Assembly (NCBI RefSeq): GCF_016811105.1
Contig: NZ_JAFBGM010000001.1
Location: 1,988,126-2,052,125 of the forward strand
DNA length: 64,000 nt
Reading direction: 5' to 3'
Origin: Aurantibacter crassamenti
GTDB lineage: Bacteria > Bacteroidota > Bacteroidia > Flavobacteriales > Flavobacteriaceae
Shown: positions 1 through 8,960 of the stretch, one piece after another
Position numbering within the stretch: the first letter of the stretch is position 1
How the letters are laid out: each line of letters starts with the position of its first letter
The notes under the pieces: model-generated
The model's input: the letters and a program-made list of their open reading frames with translations, nothing else
Databases searched by the model: none
What the model was told of the DNA's origin: nothing
Translations under genes and position numbers: made by a program

Positions 1-1236
1 TGGTTTCCATTGCCAAAAGCCAATTTGCGCCATTGCTTCTGAAATAGACATCAGTTTATTCTTTTGCAACAACTCAAGCTCAATATTTTTACTTTCAGTA
101 ATATCTTGACAAGTGCCAAACATTTTTAGCACATCACCATTTTCATTGGTGATTATTTTTCCAACTGTTTTAATGGTTTTTATGGTGCCATCTCTCAATT
201 GTATTTTATAAGTAGAATTACGAAAATTTCCATCTTGCATGCCCGCATTAAGTTTGGAAATTACTTCATTCCTATCCTCTTCATGAACATAATTAATATA
301 TGTTTCAAATGTTATTAATTCATTTTTAGCAACTCCATATATGTTATATAGATTATCAGACCATAGTACCTCATTTGCTATGGGGTTCCATTGCCAATTT
401 CCTACCAATGTCATTTTTTCTGCAAGTGCCAATTGCTGATTTTTTTCTAACAGCTCAAGCTCCCTGCTATTGCTTTCAGTAATGTCTTGGCAAGTGCCAA
501 ACATCTTGACAACCTCACCTTGTTCATCACAAATTACTTCACCAAATGATCGAACAGTTTTAATAATTACCTGGTCTACAATAATTCGATGTGTTAGACT
601 AGGATAGTTTTTATTTTGTATAGCTGATGAAAAATGTTTTACCACATAGTCTTTATCTTCTGGGTGTATGTATTCTTCGTAGGTGTTGGAGGTTATTTTG
701 CCACCTTTAGCACGACCAAATATTTTATAAAGATTGTCTGACCATATCTCCACATCAGTAATAGCATTCCATTCCCAATAACCAATATTGGTCATTTGCT
801 CAGCAATAGATAATAGTTTGTTTTTTTGAACTAATACAAGTTCTGAATCTTTACGAGAAGTGATATTAATAGAGCTTCCAAAAATGGTTGTTAAAGTCCC
901 GTCTTTATAAACAGGTTGACAGTATGTACGTAAATATCTTTTATTGCCTTTGGCTGTAATTATCTCGTGATCAAAATTAAAGGACTTACCTTCTTTTATG
1001 CCTTTAGCATATATTTCTTCTATTAGAATCTTTGCTTTTTGATTTTCTAAAAAATCAAATGCGTTTTCTAAAGTTGGAACAAAGTCTTGATCTACTTCAT
1101 GAATTTCTTTTAATACATCATTCCAATAAATTTCTCCAGTTACTACCGATAACTCAAAAATACCTATGTCTGATATTCTATGCGTTTTTTCTAGAAGTTC
1201 GTTAGGCTTAAAATTATTGGAGTCTTTATTACTCAT
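1..1236 (-). CDS. Multi-PAS/PAC domain sensory protein, C-terminus cut by window edge
   Basis: The 412 visible residues start at an ATG at 1236 (MSNKDSNNFK) and run in one open frame off position 1. They contain tandem PAS/PAC units of about 127-131 residues: a first near 1-130, a second beginning near 137 (IAEQMTNIGYWEW), a third near 268 (LAEKMTLVGNWQW) and a fourth just begun near 395 (ISEAMAQIGFWQW). Units two and three both end in MFGTCQDITES, a typical PAC end, so they look recently duplicated. No signal peptide or membrane segment is visible, so the sensory part is probably cytoplasmic. Such proteins usually end in a histidine kinase or GGDEF output domain, but that part is outside the window and the output is unknown. 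A TATATTTG box lies upstream at 1325-1332. Confidence 0.85.
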   Translation of the reverse strand, partial: MSNKDSNNFKPNELLEKTHRISDIGIFELSVVTGEIYWNDVLKEIHEVDQDFVPTLENAFDFLENQKAKILIEEIYAKGIKEGKSFNFDHEIITAKGNKRYLRTYCQPVYKDGTLTTIFGSSINITSRKDSELVLVQKNKLLSIAEQMTNIGYWEWNAITDVEIWSDNLYKIFGRAKGGKITSNTYEEYIHPEDKDYVVKHFSSAIQNKNYPSLTHRIIVDQVIIKTVRSFGEVICDEQGEVVKMFGTCQDITESNSRELELLEKNQQLALAEKMTLVGNWQWNPIANEVLWSDNLYNIYGVAKNELITFETYINYVHEEDRNEVISKLNAGMQDGNFRNSTYKIQLRDGTIKTIKTVGKIITNENGDVLKMFGTCQDITESKNIELELLQKNKLMSISEAMAQIGFWQWKP

Positions 1237-1324
1237 TTTACGAATACGTATAATTAGTACATATATAACAAAGCAATTGTTTCTCCGTAAGAAAGAGACA
1301 GCGTTATTCGTATATAATATATTA

Positions 1325-1332
1325 CAAATATA
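1325..1332 (-). promoter_or_regulatory. Candidate -7 promoter box of the PAS protein
   Basis: The minus strand reads TATATTTG, a perfect match to the Bacteroidota -7 consensus TAnnTTTG, about 90 nt upstream of the ATG at 1236. The -33 position has only a T-rich stretch, so the match rests on the -7 box. Confidence 0.4.
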
Positions 1333-1374
1333 TTAAAGTTGTGTGGAGAAAAAGACTACTATTTTCTATTTAAG

Positions 1375-3405
1375 CTATTTACTTGAATTTAGTAACCCTG
1401 CTCTTTCTAGTAGTGCTTCTACTTTAGGCTCAGCCCCTCTAAATCTTTTGTATAAAACCATAGGGTTTTCAGTGCCACCTTTTGAAAGTACATTTTCTTT
1501 GAATTTAGTGGCCACCTCTTTGTTGAAAATTCCTTTTTCTTTGAAGTATGCAAAAGCATCAGCATCAAGTACTTCAGCCCATTTGTAACTGTAATAGCCA
1601 GACGAATATCCACCTTGAAAAATATGAGCAAATGCAGTACTCATACAAGTTTCTGGTGTTTCAGGAAATAAACTAGTACCCTGAAAAGCCTCGTCTTCAT
1701 ATTTTTTAACATCTGAAATATTGGTTGGGTCAGTACCATGCCAAGACATATCTAAAAGACCAAAACTTAATTGGCGTAGCGTAGCCATACCTTCTTGAAA
1801 AGTTGCAGATTCTTTTATTTTCTGTACGAGATCCATAGGTATTACTTCACCTGTTTCGTAATGTTTGGCGAACAATTCTAAGGCTTCTTTTTCATAACAC
1901 CAATTCTCCATAACCTGCGAAGGCAACTCAACAAAATCCCAATAAACAGAAGTGCCAGAAAGACTAGGGTAGGTGGTATCTGCTAGCATGCCATGTAGTC
2001 CGTGTCCGAATTCATGAAACAATGTTGTCACCTCATTAAAAGTTAATAATGAAGGTTTTGTTTCTGTGGAGGGCGTGAAATTGCAAACATTTGAAATATG
2101 CGGTCTTACGTTTTTACCATCTTTTTTCCATTGTGATTTAAAGGAAGTCATCCAAGCTCCACCACGTTTTCCGCTTCGCGGATGAAAATCAGCGTAGAAC
2201 AACGAAATAAAGTTTTTATCAGCGTCATAAACCCGGAAGGTTTTTACTTCTTCATGATATTTGTCTACATCAAAAACCTCCTCAAATTGTAGTCCGAATA
2301 ACTTCTCAGCAACTGTAAAAACACCTGAGATAACATTCTCTAATTTGAAATAAGGTTTTAATTGTTCATCGTTTAAATTGAACAATTTCTGTTTTAACTT
2401 TTCGGAATAATAGCTGCCATCCCATTTTTGAAGTGTGTCTATTCCATCTAAATCTTTAGCAAAATCTTCAAGTTGTTTGTATTCTTTTTCTGCAGCTGGT
2501 TTTGCCTTTTCAAGTAACTCATTTAAAAATGATTGTACTTTCTCTGGAGTTTCAGCCATGCGTTCTTCTAGAACAAAATTGGCATGAGTTTTATAGCCTA
2601 GAAGGTTGGCTCGTTCAAAACGTAATTTGGCAAGTTTTAAAACAATTTCTTGATTATCAAATTCATCACCTTTGAATGCTTTGCTGCCAAATGCTAAAGA
2701 AAGTTCTTTTCGCAACTTGCGATTGGTAGCATATTTCATAAAAGGAACATAACTAGGGTAATCTAAGGTGATTAACCAGCCATTTTTTTCTTTTGCCTTG
2801 GCTAGTTGAGCCGCCATTTCTTTTGCGCCATCAGGCAAACCCTCAACATCATTTTCATCGGTTAAGTGCATTTCATACTTGTTGGTTTCAGCAAGTACGT
2901 TTTCACCAAATTTTAATTTTAATTTTGAAAGTTCGGCATCTATTTCGCGTAATCTGTTCTTTTTGTCTTCAGAAAGATTAGCGCCGTTTCTGCTAAAACT
3001 TTTATAGCGTTTATCAAGTAATGTTTGCTGTTCAACCGTTAAATCTAAAGTGTCTTTTTGTTGGTACACTGATTTTATTCTAGCAAATAAAGCTTCATTT
3101 AATGTGATGTCATTTCCGAATTCAGAAAGTAGCGGTGAAACTTCTTGAGCAATTTTTTGTATCTCTTCATTAGTTTCTGCAGAGTTCAGATTAAAAAATA
3201 CACTTGAAACTCTATCTAATTGCTGTCCTGAAAATTCTAGTGCTTCAATCGTGTTTTCAAAAGTAGGTGCGTTAGAATTTGAAGTGATTGCATCTATTTC
3301 AGCACGTGCATCATCCATAGCTTTTAGAAAAGCAGGCTTGAAATGTTCGTTTTTTATTTTAGAGAATGGTGCCTGATCAAAAGGTATAAGAAGTGGATTT
3401 TGCAT
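1375..3405 (-). CDS. M3 family zinc metallopeptidase (oligopeptidase/dipeptidyl carboxypeptidase type)
   Basis: This 676-residue protein belongs to the thimet oligopeptidase/Dcp/PrlC family, which degrades short peptides in the cytoplasm or periplasm. The zinc-binding HEFGH motif is at residues 464-468 and the third ligand is expected at E493 in the segment WDFVELPSQ. The length and the N-terminus (MQNPLLIPFDQAPFSKI) fit the family. There is no signal peptide, so a cytoplasmic role in peptide recycling is likely. It begins 21 nt after the lipoprotein gene in the same direction and may be the last gene of the purK-purE transcript. Dcp versus oligopeptidase A specificity cannot be told from the sequence. 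Confidence 0.93.
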   Translation of the reverse strand: MQNPLLIPFDQAPFSKIKNEHFKPAFLKAMDDARAEIDAITSNSNAPTFENTIEALEFSGQQLDRVSSVFFNLNSAETNEEIQKIAQEVSPLLSEFGNDITLNEALFARIKSVYQQKDTLDLTVEQQTLLDKRYKSFSRNGANLSEDKKNRLREIDAELSKLKLKFGENVLAETNKYEMHLTDENDVEGLPDGAKEMAAQLAKAKEKNGWLITLDYPSYVPFMKYATNRKLRKELSLAFGSKAFKGDEFDNQEIVLKLAKLRFERANLLGYKTHANFVLEERMAETPEKVQSFLNELLEKAKPAAEKEYKQLEDFAKDLDGIDTLQKWDGSYYSEKLKQKLFNLNDEQLKPYFKLENVISGVFTVAEKLFGLQFEEVFDVDKYHEEVKTFRVYDADKNFISLFYADFHPRSGKRGGAWMTSFKSQWKKDGKNVRPHISNVCNFTPSTETKPSLLTFNEVTTLFHEFGHGLHGMLADTTYPSLSGTSVYWDFVELPSQVMENWCYEKEALELFAKHYETGEVIPMDLVQKIKESATFQEGMATLRQLSFGLLDMSWHGTDPTNISDVKKYEDEAFQGTSLFPETPETCMSTAFAHIFQGGYSSGYYSYKWAEVLDADAFAYFKEKGIFNKEVATKFKENVLSKGGTENPMVLYKRFRGAEPKVEALLERAGLLNSSK

Positions 3406-3426
3406 TTTAAAGTTTACGTTAAGATT

Positions 3427-3822
3427 TTAGTTGCTGCTTAGTAATTCTCTCATGGTAATGGCATCTCGCTCTAAAAATTCTGTACCATCAAAATATATGT
3501 ATAGCCATTTTAGTTCGGTCGTATCCATGTCAATCTGCCAATGGTTTTCTCCTCCAATAAGCTTTATCTTTCTTTTCTCACTGTTAATTTGTTTGATATC
3601 AAGACTATCTACCAACATCATTAACTCACTATCATACCACATAACATCGTTTATAAACACCGGAAATTCCTCGTCACCCCACTTTTCTTGTAATTTTTTA
3701 ATGGCAACACTATCTGGAGCAATACTGACCATGGTAGGTTTTGTAAGTTTTATTTCTTCAACATCATGGCTAGATTGACAAGAGAATATTAGTATTGTAA
3801 ATAATAGCATGAATTTTTTCAT
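3427..3822 (-). CDS. Small predicted lipoprotein of unknown function
   Basis: The 131-residue product has a short lipoprotein signal (MKKFMLLFTILIFSC) with lipobox cysteine C15, followed by a polar domain that I do not recognise. The downstream part (HWQIDMDTTELKWLYIYFDG) looks like a small beta-rich fold. The gene follows purE after 2 nt and precedes the M3 peptidase by 21 nt, so it is probably translated from the purine transcript. The context gives no clear function. Confidence 0.8.
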   Translation of the reverse strand: MKKFMLLFTILIFSCQSSHDVEEIKLTKPTMVSIAPDSVAIKKLQEKWGDEEFPVFINDVMWYDSELMMLVDSLDIKQINSEKRKIKLIGGENHWQIDMDTTELKWLYIYFDGTEFLERDAITMRELLSSN

Positions 3823-3824
3823 GT

Positions 3825-4313
3825 CTATTTATTGTTTACTGATTTTGCGCCTTCAATTACTTTCTGCTTTAGACCTTCTTTGTAGAGAATAATTTTGTCA
3901 AGCACGCATTTGTCTGAGCTGCCAATAATTTGAGCAGCGAGAATACCTGCATTTTTAGCTCCGTTAAGGGCAACTGTTGCTACAGGAACGCCACCTGGCA
4001 TTTGAAGAATAGACAGGATAGAATCCCAACCATCAATAGAATTACTGCTTTTAACAGGAACACCGATTACAGGTAAAGGCGACATTGACGCAACCATACC
4101 TGGTAAGTGTGCTGCACCACCGGCACCTGCAATTATTACCGAATAACCATTTGTATGTGCATTTTTGCTAAAATCAAAAAGTTTTTCAGGTGTACGATGT
4201 GCTGAAACAATATCAACATCAACTTCAATGTCAAAACCTTTTAAGATATCTATGGCATCTTGCATTACCGGTAGGTCGCTAGTGCTTCCCATTACTACAG
4301 CTACTTTACTCAT
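3825..4313 (-). CDS. purE: N5-carboxyaminoimidazole ribonucleotide mutase
   Basis: PurE converts N5-CAIR, made by PurK, to CAIR in de novo purine synthesis. The 162-residue length is normal for a class I PurE. Family motifs are clear: VVMGSTSDLPVM near the N-terminus, SAHRTP at residues 37-42, and the glycine-rich GAGGAAHLPGMVAS segment that binds the substrate phosphate. It follows purK with a 1-nt gap, so the two are co-transcribed and probably translationally coupled. Confidence 0.97.
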   Translation of the reverse strand: MSKVAVVMGSTSDLPVMQDAIDILKGFDIEVDVDIVSAHRTPEKLFDFSKNAHTNGYSVIIAGAGGAAHLPGMVASMSPLPVIGVPVKSSNSIDGWDSILSILQMPGGVPVATVALNGAKNAGILAAQIIGSSDKCVLDKIILYKEGLKQKVIEGAKSVNNK

Positions 4314-4314
4314 A

Positions 4315-5475
4315 TTATTTGCTAATTACTTTAATTCTTTCTTTTACTTCTTGTGCAACACGACGTGCTTCGTCAATATCTTGATTTACAATAGTGACAT
4401 GACCCATTTTACGAAACGGTCTAGTTTGTTTTTTGCCATAAATATGGGGCGTAACACCATCCATCTTTAGTATAGCATCAAGATTTTCATACACTACATT
4501 ACCAGTATGACCTTCAGCGCCAACAAGATTTACCATAATACCTGCAACTTTACTAGCCGTATTACCTAACGGTAAATCTAAAATAGCTCTAATATGCTGT
4601 TCAAATTGATTGGTATAACTAGCCTCAATACTATAGTGCCCGCTGTTGTGCGGTCTTGGAGCTACTTCATTTACTAATATTTTGTCATCCTGCGTCTGAA
4701 ACATTTCAACAGCCAATAAACCCACTTGTTGAATTTTTTGCGAAACTTTAAGCGCAATCTCTTGTGCTTTTTGGGCTACTTCATCAGAAATTCGAGCCGG
4801 ACAAATAACATATTCTACTTGATTAGCTTCCGGGTGAAATTCCATTTCAACTACGGGGTATGTTTTTACTTCACCACTAGCACTTCTAGAAACAATAACT
4901 GCAAGCTCATTTTTGAAATTTATCATTTCTTCAGCAATACATTCATTGGGTGGCAAAGCCTCAAGATCTTCAATTTTTCGAATTACTTTCACCCCTTGAC
5001 CGTCATAACCAAATTGGGCTACTTTCCATATAAACGGCAGCTTCAATCCTCCATTAAGTATACTGTCTTCAATTTCACTTTTGTAGGCAAATCTTTGAAA
5101 ATCAGCAGTCGGAATATTGTTATCAATATAAAATAATTTTTGCTTTGCTTTATTCTGAATGATACGCAAAGCCTTTGTAGGGGGGTATACTTTTTTACCT
5201 TCAGATTCTAATTTTTCTAAGGCATTTAAGTTTACATTCTCAATTTCAATAGTGATCACATCAACATCTTGCCCAAAATTATATACATCATCAAAATCTA
5301 AAAGATTTCCAATAACAAATTGGTCACATGCTATTTTACATGGCGCTTCTTCTGAAGAATCCATTACTTTGGTACGTATATCCCATTTACGGGTTTCATA
5401 CAACATCATTTTGCCGAGCTGACCTCCGCCTAATATTCCTAAGGTAAAATCTGAAGAAAAGTATTCCATTGTCAA
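4315..5475 (-). CDS. purK: N5-carboxyaminoimidazole ribonucleotide synthase (ATP-grasp)
   Basis: PurK uses ATP and bicarbonate to carboxylate AIR to N5-CAIR. The 386-residue protein has the N-terminal GILGGGQLG motif at residues 13-21, a central ATP-grasp domain (FIWKVAQFGYDGQGVKV), and a NEVAPRPHNSGHYSIEAS segment typical of PurK. Two close starts are possible, ATG at 5475 and ATG at 5469 (MEYFSSDF); I keep the longer one. It heads the leftward purine set and is divergent from the HPRT-adenylate kinase fusion gene. Confidence 0.97.
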   Translation of the reverse strand: MTMEYFSSDFTLGILGGGQLGKMMLYETRKWDIRTKVMDSSEEAPCKIACDQFVIGNLLDFDDVYNFGQDVDVITIEIENVNLNALEKLESEGKKVYPPTKALRIIQNKAKQKLFYIDNNIPTADFQRFAYKSEIEDSILNGGLKLPFIWKVAQFGYDGQGVKVIRKIEDLEALPPNECIAEEMINFKNELAVIVSRSASGEVKTYPVVEMEFHPEANQVEYVICPARISDEVAQKAQEIALKVSQKIQQVGLLAVEMFQTQDDKILVNEVAPRPHNSGHYSIEASYTNQFEQHIRAILDLPLGNTASKVAGIMVNLVGAEGHTGNVVYENLDAILKMDGVTPHIYGKKQTRPFRKMGHVTIVNQDIDEARRVAQEVKERIKVISK

Positions 5476-5504
5476 TTACTTCGCCTTATTTGAAGGTGAT
5501 ACCA

Positions 5505-5512
5505 CAAAAATA
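5505..5512 (-). promoter_or_regulatory. Candidate -7 promoter box of purK
   Basis: The minus strand reads TATTTTTG, a full match to TAnnTTTG, about 30 nt upstream of the purK start. A clear TTTG at the -33 distance is missing. Confidence 0.45.
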
Positions 5513-5570
5513 CACCGATTTCGCAAAACCATAGGTATCTTATCAAAAAAGGCCTTCAAAACATAATTTA

Positions 5571-5590
5571 ATTCATGCTAGAACATGAAT
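5571..5590. promoter_or_regulatory. Operator-like inverted repeat between purK and the HPRT-Adk gene
   Basis: ATTCATG (5571-5577) and CATGAAT (5584-5590) form a perfect 7-bp inverted repeat with a 6-nt spacer. It lies between the two divergent purine-gene promoters, just upstream of the candidate -7 box of the rightward gene. That is where a repressor operator would sit. The regulator is unknown. Confidence 0.4.
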
Positions 5591-5607
5591 AGTTTAATTC
5601 ACTTCAG

Positions 5608-5615
5608 TATATTAG
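5608..5615 (+). promoter_or_regulatory. Weak candidate -7 box of the HPRT-Adk gene
   Basis: TATATTAG differs from the TAnnTTTG consensus at one base and lies 20 nt upstream of the GTG start at 5636. No -33 TTTG is visible at the usual spacing. Confidence 0.3.
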
Positions 5616-5635
5616 CCGTCCTATAAAAATATGCA

Positions 5636-6742
5636 GTGATAAAGCTCCACGATCAATATTTTAAACCTTTTATAAGCGAAGCGCAAATCTTGACAGCTGT
5701 ACAAGAACTTGCTGATAAAATTGCGCTTGATTATAAAGATGAGACTCCAATTTTTGTTGGTGTGCTTAATGGTGCATTTATGTTCGTTGCTGATTTTTTA
5801 AAGGCATACCAGCACCCATGTGAGGTTTCATTTGTGAAAATGAGCTCATATGGCGGTTTAACCTCTACTGGTATTGTTGAAACTTTATTAGACGTTTCTG
5901 AGAATATTGAAGGTAGAAGTGTGATTATTTTAGAAGATATTATTGATACTGGTCGCACACTTCAAGAATTAATTCACATGTTCTCAAACATTAATGTGAA
6001 AGAATTTAAAATTGCTAGCCTTTTTTATAAGTCAGAAATTTACAATGGTGAATATGCAATTGATTACGTAGGTATTGAAATACCTGATAAATTTATTGTA
6101 GGTTACGGACTCGATTATAATGAACTGGGGCGTAATTTAAAAGAAGTATACCAGCTAAACCATAAACATATGATTAATTTAGTACTATTCGGTAAACCGG
6201 GCGCAGGTAAAGGCACTCAAGCTGAATTTTTAAAAGAAAAGTATAACTTAAAACATATTTCTACAGGAGATTTGTTTCGTTATAATATGAAGAATGATAC
6301 TGATTTAGGTAAGTTGGCAAAATCATATATTGATAAAGGTGATTTGGTACCCGATGAGGTTACAATTAAAATGCTTGAAGATGCAGTAGATAGTAATCCT
6401 GATGCCAGCGGATTCATTTTTGACGGTTTCCCTAGAACAACTGCACAAGCTGAGGCTTTAGACAAGTTCTTATCTACTAAAGAAATGAGAATTAATGCCA
6501 CTATCGCTTTAGAGGCAAATGATGAAATCTTAATTCAAAGACTTTTAGAGCGCGGTAAGGTAAGTGGTCGTAGTGACGATCAAGATGAAAGTAAGATTCG
6601 TAATCGTTTTGATGAATACAATCAAAAAACAGCTCCACTAAAAGATTTTTACGGAGCACAGGGTAAGTTTCACAGTGTCAATGGTATTGGTGCTATTGAT
6701 GAAATTACCATGCGCTTAGGTAAAGTTATAGAAGAGCTATAG
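5636..6742 (+). CDS. Fusion of hypoxanthine phosphoribosyltransferase and adenylate kinase
   Basis: A 368-residue protein joins two complete purine enzymes in one frame. Residues 1-178 are HPRT, which converts hypoxanthine or guanine plus PRPP to IMP or GMP; the PRPP-binding motif ILEDIIDTGRT is at 98-108. Residues 179-368 are a 190-residue short-form adenylate kinase, with P-loop GKPGAGKGT at 186-194 and the core motif FDGFPRT. The second domain begins at an in-frame ATG (6170), where a separate adk gene would start, with no stop codon between. Translation starts at GTG 5636 (MIKLHDQYF); the nearby ATG at 5631 is out of frame. obg follows after 64 nt. Gene order and domain order match the separate hpt and adk genes of relatives. 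Confidence 0.93.
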   Translation: MIKLHDQYFKPFISEAQILTAVQELADKIALDYKDETPIFVGVLNGAFMFVADFLKAYQHPCEVSFVKMSSYGGLTSTGIVETLLDVSENIEGRSVIILEDIIDTGRTLQELIHMFSNINVKEFKIASLFYKSEIYNGEYAIDYVGIEIPDKFIVGYGLDYNELGRNLKEVYQLNHKHMINLVLFGKPGAGKGTQAEFLKEKYNLKHISTGDLFRYNMKNDTDLGKLAKSYIDKGDLVPDEVTIKMLEDAVDSNPDASGFIFDGFPRTTAQAEALDKFLSTKEMRINATIALEANDEILIQRLLERGKVSGRSDDQDESKIRNRFDEYNQKTAPLKDFYGAQGKFHSVNGIGAIDEITMRLGKVIEEL

Positions 6743-6806
6743 TATTTGAATCGGGTACGAATAGATTTTCGAATATATAATTCGCGTTAAACCATAAATT
6801 TTTTCA

Positions 6807-7817
6807 ATGACCGAAGGTAATTTTGTTGATTACGTTAGAATTCGTGCTGAATCTGGTAATGGGGGTAAAGGCTCTGTGCATTTACATCGCGAAAAATTCA
6901 TTACCAAAGGCGGTCCAGATGGCGGCGATGGTGGTAGAGGAGGTCATATAATTATTCGTGGCAATCAAAATCTTTGGACTTTAGTAGGGTTTAAATTCAA
7001 AAGACATTTTAAAGCAGGTCATGGAGGTCATGGATCAAAACAGCGCAGTTCTGGATCTGATGGTGAGGATGTTTATTTGGATGTGCCGTTAGGTACTGTC
7101 TTCAAAAATGCGGAAACAGAAGAGGTTATGTTTGAGATTACCGAGCATGGTGAAGAAAGAGTATTGATTGAAGGCGGAATGGGAGGCCGAGGGAATTGGC
7201 ATTTTAAAACTTCTACAAATCAAACTCCCCGATATGCACAATCAGGTGTTGCTGGTCAAGAAGTTGAAGTAATATTAGAGTTGAAAGTATTAGCTGATGT
7301 GGGCTTAGTAGGTTTTCCCAATGCAGGAAAATCAACATTACTTTCTGTTGTTACCACAGCAAAACCAAAAATTGCCGATTATGAGTTTACAACTTTGAAA
7401 CCAAATTTAGGTATTGTTCAGTGCCGAGATTTTCAAAGTTTTGTAATGGCCGATATTCCAGGTATTATCGAAGGAGCTGCCGAAGGTAAAGGTCTTGGGT
7501 ATTATTTTTTACGTCATATTGAACGTAATGCAACCCTTTTGTTTATGGTGCCTGCTGATAGTGATGATATTGGTAAAGAGTATAATATTCTTTTAAGCGA
7601 ATTACGGCGCTATAACCCTGAATTACTAGATAAAGAACGGCTTGTTGTCATTTCTAAAAGTGATATGTTAGATGATGAATTGATACAAGAGATTCGGGTT
7701 GAATTAGATAAAGAATTGAAGAACGTACCATATATGTTTATCTCATCAGTAGCACAGAAAGGTATAACTGAATTGAAAGATAGGCTTTGGGCTATGTTGA
7801 ACAATTCATCGAATTAA
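6807..7817 (+). CDS. obgE: Obg family GTPase
   Basis: Obg is a ribosome-associated GTPase involved in 50S subunit maturation and stress control. The 336-residue protein has the glycine-rich Obg fold over residues 1-158, the P-loop GFPNAGKST at 169-177, the G3 motif DIPGI at 216-220 and an SKSD G4-type motif. It lacks the extra C-terminal OCT domain of longer homologues. It lies downstream of the HPRT-Adk gene in the same direction. Confidence 0.96.
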   Translation: MTEGNFVDYVRIRAESGNGGKGSVHLHREKFITKGGPDGGDGGRGGHIIIRGNQNLWTLVGFKFKRHFKAGHGGHGSKQRSSGSDGEDVYLDVPLGTVFKNAETEEVMFEITEHGEERVLIEGGMGGRGNWHFKTSTNQTPRYAQSGVAGQEVEVILELKVLADVGLVGFPNAGKSTLLSVVTTAKPKIADYEFTTLKPNLGIVQCRDFQSFVMADIPGIIEGAAEGKGLGYYFLRHIERNATLLFMVPADSDDIGKEYNILLSELRRYNPELLDKERLVVISKSDMLDDELIQEIRVELDKELKNVPYMFISSVAQKGITELKDRLWAMLNNSSN

Positions 7818-7920
7818 AGCTTAATATACCTATTCAGGTTCCTTTTTTCATTATTTTTACCTACTATCAATAACTACTTTGTCCCATATTTAAAGGGGAT
7901 TTGTGGTATAAAAAGATGTG

Positions 7921-8448
7921 ATGCGACTTATACTTAGTTTCTTCCTTTTAGTTCTTTGCACTTCGTGTGGGGCTACTAAGGTGAACTATGATTTTGATAA
8001 GGATACCGATTTCACAAACTATACTACATATAACTACTATTCTGATTTAAATACTGGTTTAAGTGAACTTGATGAAAAACGGTTGCTCAATATTATGGAT
8101 ATAACCTTGCAAATTAAAGGTATGGTATATTCAGAGGAGCCTGATTTTTTAATCAATATTACAAGTGAATCATTTCAAGCACCACAGAATTCTTCAATTG
8201 GAGTAGGGGTTGGTAGTGGCGGAAGAAATATAGGTGGCGGCGTTTCAGTCGGTATACCAGTTGGGCAAAATAAGCTGCAACGAAAAATTCGTTTTGATTT
8301 TGTTGATGCAAAAAGAGACCAGCTTTTTTGGCAGGCGAATTGTCAAAATACGTATAAAGAAAATGTTCCTCCGGCTATTCGAGAAGAAAATTTAGCTGAA
8401 TTGGTTGATAAAATGCTTTCAAAATATCCCCCGAAATCAAGCAAATAA
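7921..8448 (+). CDS. DUF4136-type lipoprotein
   Basis: I start this 175-residue protein at ATG 7921 (MRLILSFFLL); a GTG three bases upstream is less likely. The signal VLCTSC places the lipidated cysteine at residue 16. The mature part (VNYDFDKDTDFTNYTTYNYY, a glycine-rich middle, then a C-terminal VDKMLSKYPP) matches the general pattern of DUF4136 envelope lipoproteins of Bacteroidota. Function is unknown. The gene stands alone after obg and is convergent with the DoxX-like gene. Confidence 0.85.
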   Translation: MRLILSFFLLVLCTSCGATKVNYDFDKDTDFTNYTTYNYYSDLNTGLSELDEKRLLNIMDITLQIKGMVYSEEPDFLINITSESFQAPQNSSIGVGVGSGGRNIGGGVSVGIPVGQNKLQRKIRFDFVDAKRDQLFWQANCQNTYKENVPPAIREENLAELVDKMLSKYPPKSSK

Positions 8449-8470
8449 AAACGTTTTCCGTTAAGAAAAC
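8446..8470 (-). terminator. Terminator of the DoxX-like gene
   Basis: Inverted repeat GTTTTC (8453-8458) / GAAAAC (8465-8470) with a 6-nt loop. On the minus strand it is followed by a short T run, so it fits termination of the leftward gene. It touches the end of the converging DUF4136 gene. Confidence 0.5.
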
Positions 8471-8485
8471 AATCTCCTATATTTT

Positions 8486-8863
8486 TTAATAAAGCAATTC
8501 TTTGTACTGGTTTTTATAACCAAATAACATTACAATATTTAATAATAGTAGAACTATAGCTCCGTAAATGTCACCTGGTGATATAGTTGCATGAAATAGT
8601 ACAGCATTTATTGAAACGCTCATCAAAATTATCATTAGTAACGCTGCAAACTTATTAAAGATTAGCGTTAAACCAGCAACTAATTCAACAAGGCCAACGA
8701 GGTATATTGTATTAGTATTCATTAATGCGCCCATGTAATTAAGTACGGCATCTGAAAAAGCAACTTCTGGTTGAGGCATAAAATGAAAAAATTTTTCGGA
8801 TCCAAAGATTACTAATAAAACACCGAAAATAATTCTTAGTACCATAAATAGTTTTGTGTTCAT
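8486..8863 (-). CDS. DoxX-like small membrane protein
   Basis: The 125-residue product has four hydrophobic segments, roughly residues 5-22, 44-66, 68-88 and 98-118. The sequence IIFGVLLVIFGSEKFFHFMP is typical of the start of DoxX/MauE-like proteins, a family of inner-membrane proteins with poorly defined redox or transport roles. It is a single-gene leftward unit with its own terminator. No partner is evident. Confidence 0.8.
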   Translation of the reverse strand: MNTKLFMVLRIIFGVLLVIFGSEKFFHFMPQPEVAFSDAVLNYMGALMNTNTIYLVGLVELVAGLTLIFNKFAALLMIILMSVSINAVLFHATISPGDIYGAIVLLLLNIVMLFGYKNQYKELLY

Positions 8864-8960
8864 AACAGTAAGGTTTTGAGTTGATTACATTTTAAATGTA
8901 GTAAAAAAAAAGAATAAATGTATAATTGTAACGTACTTTAAGAAAGAATTGAACTTGGCC

